A stretch of 15,459 bases of DNA from Clostridiales bacterium (GTDB taxonomy: Bacteria; Bacillota; Clostridia; Oscillospirales; CAG-272). Where the stretch lies: contig DPGK01000012.1 of NCBI GenBank assembly GCA_003523225.1, forward strand, positions 1 to 15,459. Reading direction: 5' to 3'. The notes under the pieces are model-generated. The model saw nothing but the letters and a program-made list of their open reading frames with translations, made no database searches and was not told the DNA's origin. Positions 14,601 to 15,459 of the stretch are shown one piece after another; within the stretch, counting starts at the first letter, position 1, and each line of letters starts with the position of its first letter. A program made the position numbers and the translations under genes.

Positions 14601-14690
14601 GTGCATAGTTAGTGCATAGTCAGTGCAAGTAAAAATGCAAGTTTTTCTTCAATCATTCTATGAAATCCGAACATTCTTGCATCTACTTGC
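14601..14690. repeat. Iterated TGCATAGT/TGCAAGT repeats, possible integrase arm sites
   Basis: Four direct copies occur: GTGCATAGT at 14601-14609 and 14612-14620, GTGCAAGT at 14623-14630, and TGCAAGT at 14636-14642, spaced 11 to 12 bases apart (about one helical turn). Two inverted copies follow: CTTGCA at 14676-14681 and ACTTGC at 14685-14690. They lie between the tRNA and the integrase start, where arm-type sites of tyrosine integrases or binding sites of excision factors are expected. Function is inferred from position and regular spacing. Confidence 0.6.
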
Positions 14691-14764
14691 CCGTTGGCAA
14701 CTCAAAAAAATTGACCTAAATCTGCGAAAATATTGCAATGGTGTACTGCTTGACAAAAACTCTA

Positions 14765-15459
14765 TTATTTTAGGAGGCTGTTATGGCTTACATCAAAGAA
14801 CGCGGCAACAACAATTATTTCGTCAGAGTTTCTTACGGACTGCTGGACAACGGACGACCTTTCCAAAAATCTCGACTCTTTCATCCATCCAAGGTGAAAC
14901 TCCCTGAATCCAAGCTTCGCAAAGAGCTCGATACTTTTGTTAAGGCACTTGAAGAAGAGTGTCGACTCGAATTTGAATCCAACTTTCCCATCCCTATCGA
15001 TTGTAGGAATAATTATACTGTTTCGCATCTTATCAAATAGAGTTCCTTTTGATGATTTGATCGCAAGATTGGCCTCTTCCAGAGCTTCAGCCGAATATGA
15101 TTTTTTCTTAGTCATATAGCTCATAAAGCTATTGAATGAATCGTCATGAAATCCTATCCCTAATTGAACAATTGTTTTCCCTTGTATTCCCCAGGAATGC
15201 AAAAGATCTATTGCTGTTTTTGCTTTTGGGTTATTTCTTAGCTGCGAGTGATAGTAAAAGGCCGCATCACGCATCAAATTACTACTCTCAACACTATTAT
15301 TTTCCACCGTGTCAATATCTGCAAACGAGGCCAGCCCTTTAACAGCTTCAACATAGTCTTTATCTTCCGTCCTCATCACATAAGTGATTACATCTCCACC
15401 ATTTGAACAGGCAAAGCAATAAAACGATTGGGATTTAGGAAATACAACAAAGGAAGTTT
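14765..15459 (-). CDS. DnaG-like primase fragment, 5' end beyond window, 3' end replaced
   Basis: A minus-strand frame open to the window edge. Read beyond the first internal start, it shows SFYCFACSNGGDVITY (codons within about 15380-15427), the second half of a CHC2 zinc finger followed by the GGD motif. Then come YVEAVKGLA, AAFYYHSQL, a LGIGF-type strand and FDKMRNSIIIPTIDRDGKV, all matching the N-terminal part of DnaG-type primases. The first zinc ligands lie outside the window, and the Toprim catalytic domain is absent. Homology ends at about 14981: the family expects something like VIGFGGR after DGKV, but here the frame runs into DNA antisense to the integrase. The last ~70 residues are therefore accidental. 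As a mobile-element gene it probably served element replication. Likely non-functional as seen. Confidence 0.72.
   Translation of the reverse strand, partial: TSFVVFPKSQSFYCFACSNGGDVITYVMRTEDKDYVEAVKGLASFADIDTVENNSVESSNLMRDAAFYYHSQLRNNPKAKTAIDLLHSWGIQGKTIVQLGIGFHDDSFNSFMSYMTKKKSYSAEALEEANLAIKSSKGTLFDKMRNSIIIPTIDRDGKVGFKFESTLFFKCLNKSIELFAKLGFREFHLGWMKESRFLERSSVVQQSVRNSDEIIVVAAFFDVSHNSLLK
14783..15040 (+). pseudogene. Truncated tyrosine integrase (N-terminal arm-binding region only)
   Basis: An 85-codon frame beginning MAYIKERGNNNYFVRVSYGL, then DNGRPFQKSRLFHPSK and a charged helix ending in KALEEECR. This is the typical start of clostridial phage/ICE tyrosine integrases: a small arm-type DNA-binding domain followed by the core-binding region. 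Full proteins are about 350-420 residues; here the catalytic domain with its R-H-R-Y residues is missing. Similarity appears to stop around residue 61-66 (about 14966-14980), and the rest of the frame is antisense to the primase fragment. The start is secure: GGAGG lies five bases before the ATG. A possible weak promoter is TTGACC (14711-14716) with TGCAAT 17 bases later. The fragment cannot recombine DNA by itself. Confidence 0.75.

Larger units (their letters stand above)
14492..15459. mobile_element. Edge of an integrated, rearranged mobile element at tRNA-Pro
   Basis: From the tRNA 3' end onward the sequence becomes clearly AT-rich and changes codon style. It contains a repeat cluster, the N-terminus of a tyrosine integrase starting 292 bases from the tRNA, and an opposite-strand primase fragment. 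An integrase gene close to a tRNA 3' end is the standard layout for a prophage or integrative conjugative element, with the tRNA 3' part as attachment core. The other attachment site is not in the window, so the core cannot be defined. Integrase and primase are both cut at a shared junction near 14980, so this is either a decayed or rearranged element or a chimeric sequence end. Confidence 0.7.

Noticed and set aside
14513..14690. CRISPR array at the repeat cluster downstream of the tRNA
   Set aside because: Units are only 7-9 bases at 11-12 base spacing with no spacers, so they fit protein binding sites and not CRISPR repeats.
14750..14768. Integrase promoter from TTGACA and TATTAT
   Set aside because: The boxes are only 7 bases apart, which is too close for sigma-A; the other candidate at 14711-14739 is weak and is mentioned only in the integrase entry.
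14765..14980. C-terminal ~70 residues of the minus-strand primase frame as genuine protein
   Set aside because: This part is antisense to the integrase fragment, which has a good start, ribosome binding site and family similarity; the primase similarity stops before it.

Overview
The window looks like a chromosomal segment of an anaerobic, endospore-forming member of the Clostridia, probably Oscillospiraceae/Ruminococcaceae-like. The reasons are a complete spoIIIA sporulation operon (AA to AH), an ackA next to a ylbM/tmcAL-type gene, a YerB-like DUF3048 lipoprotein, strong AGGAGG-type ribosome binding sites and a GC-rich coding style. Assignment below order is inference.

Layout, left to right. 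(1) 60-3369, minus strand: alaS, read from a consensus sigma-A promoter, followed by a hairpin terminator and then a VanZ-family membrane protein gene. (2) 3584-9722, plus strand, divergent from alaS: spoIIIAA-AB-AC-AD-AE-AF-AG-AH. These genes are tightly packed, with overlaps at AA/AB and AC/AD. Thirteen bases after spoIIIAH comes a P-loop ATPase-like gene whose second half looks like a duplicated domain that has lost its P-loop residues. A shared bidirectional terminator closes this unit against ackA. (3) ackA (minus) and tmcAL (plus) diverge around 11.1 kb; both enzymes handle acetate and ATP. (4) 12475-14031: a 100-residue protein of unknown function and a DUF3048 lipoprotein, both behind a consensus promoter whose -35 box overlaps the tmcAL stop codon, ended by a clear terminator. 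(5) 14336-14491: a promoter and tRNA-Pro(GGG) with encoded CCA. (6) 14492-15459: an AT-rich tail unlike the rest. Directly after the tRNA come a terminator, a cluster of short iterated repeats, the N-terminus of a phage/ICE-type tyrosine integrase, and a DnaG-like primase fragment on the opposite strand. Integrase and primase meet at an abrupt junction near 14980. This is best read as the edge of a rearranged mobile element integrated at the tRNA, or as a chimeric sequence end.

How the genes work together: SpoIIIAA-AH build the mother-cell part of the channel that joins mother cell and forespore during engulfment (established for Bacillus subtilis). AlaRS, TmcAL (ac4C at the wobble base of elongator tRNA-Met) and tRNA-Pro are translation genes. 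AckA is the acetate/ATP step of fermentation. Four promoters (alaS, ackA, the 12406 promoter and tRNA-Pro) share near-consensus boxes with exactly 17-bp spacers. No comparably clear promoter was found for spoIIIAA.

The most unusual parts are the integrase/primase junction with its repeat cluster, and the two-domain P-loop protein attached to the spoIIIA operon. I did not find a convincing wholly new multi-gene system.
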